Shown here one piece after another: positions 61,801 through 64,000 of a stretch of DNA of 64,000 bases; positions within the stretch are counted from its first letter, which is position 1; each line of letters begins with the position of its first letter. Below the pieces are notes generated by a model. The model had not been told where the DNA came from and made no database searches. It was given only the letters and a program-made list of their open reading frames with translations. Source of the DNA: Campylorhamphus procurvoides (taxonomy: Eukaryota > Chordata > Aves > Passeriformes > Dendrocolaptidae); the NCBI GenBank assembly GCA_013396655.1, contig WBMV01003161.1, positions 3,222,059 to 3,286,058 of the forward strand. The letters run 5' to 3'. The translations under genes and the position numbers were made by a program.

Positions 61801-64000
61801 AGTCTCAAAAGGAGAAAAAGTTATAGCCAATAAAATTTTAGGAAGTGCTTCAATAAGTTTGCTCTTCCCCTGTCTGGTATCTCAGGACTTTGTGGGATGA
61901 AAAGACAAGGACTACTTTCAGTGGGCTGCATTTTCTTTGCTCTTCAAGTCTCAGCTTTTGAGGAGTCCTGGGCAAAGGAGGCTCCAGGCACAGCCAAGGT
62001 GGAGCAGCTGCTCCTGAGCTCAGACTTGTCCCTGCTCCACAAGCTCCATGTTGGGGGGCACTTGAGCTGAACCCAAACACTGCATTAGCACCACTCAGGC
62101 GCCAAAGCTGAGCACACGATTCTCCTTCAGATCAGGAAGGTACTTTTTCATCTACTTCAAAGGGCTACAATGTACTTTGCTGATGGATACCTTGATTTAT
62201 TATTCAATGAACTCCCTCAGATTTGCAGAGTTTCTGAGCTAAAAGCATCACAGCTAATTCAAAGGGAAGGTAGATGTTTAAAGTTAAATCAAAGCACGAA
62301 CTTTCTCCTCTATAGATTTTCATCCTTTCTATGTTATAGAGAGGTGGAAAGGAGAACATTTCCCAATTCTTTTGCTATGGGAAACAATTAAGAACCCACT
62401 CCTTACAAAACTGCTGGATTTAGAAAGTATTTGTATAAGTTAATTTCTTTGTCTTTCAACTATTATTACTGGAATTATACTGTTCCACTTGGCACTTGAG
62501 ATCAGACTTTTTGTTAAAACCCTTAGTTTCAGCCCAGCAGAGGATGTGTATGTGCCAAGGGAGCTCTACTCCCCGTTATAAGGACAGGGAACCCCTTAAT
62601 CTGCATCAAACAACAAACTCTGCAAGGAGATGTTAAAAGGCAGACAGATCCTTCCCTCTTGCTTTGAGCCCAGTTCACTTGGGCGTAATCCAAAGTAGAT
62701 CCCATCTTAAACTGCCTAATGGCCTCTAAAAACATTTTAAAAAAAAGTCCCATACTGAAACTCAACGTGGGTGGCCACCTGGCTGCACTGAAAATAGAAA
62801 AGCTAACACTCCAATTGGGCCAGGAACAGAAATCCCCTCTCACTCTTCCGAGTGGTCCTTGCGGGCCCAGGCACAGTGCCAGGGGCTCACCATTCACTAC
62901 TCACACTGCACCTCTCCTGGGGCCAAGGGCTCCTTGGCTTCACACCAAGGCCTCGTGCTCCAAAACACCATTATTTGGAAAACATGAATGCAGAAGGCGC
63001 TCCCAGGGTTTGTTATTGCCCAGGGAGGGCCACAGGTGTACTCAGGGCTTGGAGAATTCAAACCTTTTGAGAGCAGATAAATTAATCTCTATGAAGAGAA
63101 TAATAAGTAGTGTCAACATTTCATGGGAATTGGAGAAAGAATTCTTAGGGCTCCTGGAAAGCATTGCTGCTCTAAGCACAAACAGCAATAGGAAAAAAAT
63201 ATGCACCATTTCACTTGCAAAAGAGGAAGAAATCCTGAAATGAATCGTGATGGAGAATCCAAAGCATGTCAGAAGAGGGGTCATGGGCGAGATGTAAAAG
63301 GGCAAGTCCAAGGACAACAGAGGGTAACAGCACATCACAGGCTTGAAAAACCACAGGAACACACATGCAACTCACCACCACAACTGTGCTGCCACAAAGA
63401 ACAGAGTGTTTTTCTCCCTTAGCAGGTCACAACTTGGCTGTTAGCTGCACAGCCTTCTCAGTCCTCCCTAAAACCAGGCACTGGCAGAGGTAGGACCCTG
63501 GGTCAGACAGCCCACCAACCACGGTGCTGTGAGAGCACATGCTACATTCCCTCCCTGCTCCCAGCCTGGCCAGACTGCAGCAACACCACATTAAAAAACA
63601 CATTTTCCTCAATTTGTCACAGCAAGTGAGGTATGACATAAACTTTCCAGATCTTCCAAACACACAAGCTCCCCCTCCAAAGTCTTTTGCAAACCAATGA
63701 GAATTGCATAAAAATAAATTGCAGTGCATTTTATAGTGGAAAATAACTCTACTGCAACTGGAAACACATAATCTTGCTTTTCTCTGACAAAACCCACAGG
63801 AAATGGTTCTGCAAAAGTTAACTAAGTGATGCTGAACTTTCTCCAGAGTGTTGTATAGGAAACAACACTGCAGAAATGACTGCCTGATTTAACCTTTTGT
63901 CCAGACTACACCACAAAGCCGTACTGAAGAGGTATCTGGCTGATGTTAACAATCCTCTGGTGTATTCTCTGGAACTGCAGCAGAGAAAGCAGGTTATCTC

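Larger units (their letters stand above)
48988..64000 (-). other. LRIG1: LRIG1 intron 1, 3' part (at least 15 kb)
   Basis: No exon encoding a signal peptide or LRRNT cap, and no CpG-island-like promoter, is seen to the right edge, so the 5' end of the gene lies outside. Content: a complete MIR-like SINE at about 52150-52400, a CR1 LINE at about 55045-56015 with an assembly gap base inside it, and a low-repeat stretch at 56330-56690. The longest open frame (62719-63243, plus strand) resembles no family I know and is likely chance. Other stretches hold nothing I recognise. Confidence 0.8.

Noticed and set aside
62719..63243. 174-aa plus-strand open frame, the longest outside LRIG1
   Set aside because: It matches no family I recognise, has no splice or promoter context that I can see, and is of mixed low-information composition in intron 1. 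It is likely chance.
49000..64000. Search for LRIG1 exon 1 (signal peptide and LRRNT) and a CpG-island promoter
   Set aside because: No G/C-rich block with a signal peptide plus a cysteine-rich cap was seen on the minus strand; exon 1 is presumed beyond the right edge.
1..64000. CRISPR arrays, tRNA/rRNA genes, bacterial operons, phage or retroviral genes
   Set aside because: None were seen. The spliced gene structure and CR1 repeats show this is vertebrate genomic DNA.

Overview
This window is vertebrate nuclear DNA, most likely from a bird. The evidence is short CR1 LINE fragments with the avian-type 3' end, a few very old MIR/L3-like repeats, low overall repeat content, and one gene split by GT-AG introns. 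I see no bacterial, viral, CRISPR, tRNA or rRNA features.

All coding sequence belongs to one gene on the minus strand, LRIG1 (leucine-rich repeats and immunoglobulin-like domains 1). Fourteen exons lie in order from 48987 down to 258. I number them exons 2-15, assuming a single signal-peptide/LRRNT exon lies upstream beyond 64000. Together they give 2,273 nt (757 whole codons) in one unbroken frame. The order is 15 leucine-rich repeats (exons 2-11), a four-cysteine LRRCT cap (exon 12), three Ig-like C2 domains (exons 13, 14 and the first part of 15), one transmembrane helix and the first cytoplasmic residues (exon 15). Missing are exon 1 with the promoter (right of the window) and most of the cytoplasmic tail with the 3' UTR (left of the window). 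Identity as LRIG1, not LRIG2 or LRIG3, rests on recalled near-identity of the Ig and membrane region to human LRIG1.

Layout: 1-4700 is compact, with the Ig/TM and LRRCT exons and short introns. 4.6-25.8 kb carries LRR exons separated by introns of 0.8-4.8 kb. 25.8-44.2 kb is a large intron 3. 44.2-49.0 kb holds exons 3 and 2. 49-64 kb is the 3' part of intron 1, with no exon recognised. Introns hold CR1 pieces (2.96-3.26, 5.37-5.46, 9.69-9.98, 55.05-56.02 kb), old SINE-like relics, and several stretches rich in homeobox-, SOX- or CCAAT-like motifs that may be conserved enhancers. Those enhancer candidates are inference only.

The clearest anomaly is technical: a single N at 55542 is flanked by two direct copies of a 274-bp sequence differing at one base, which looks like an unmerged contig join. 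Biological points worth checking are a weak 5' splice site after the transmembrane exon, a weak 3' splice site before exon 10, a lineage-specific extra cysteine in Ig1, and a CpG-rich patch over exons 13-14. I did not find a new multi-gene system.
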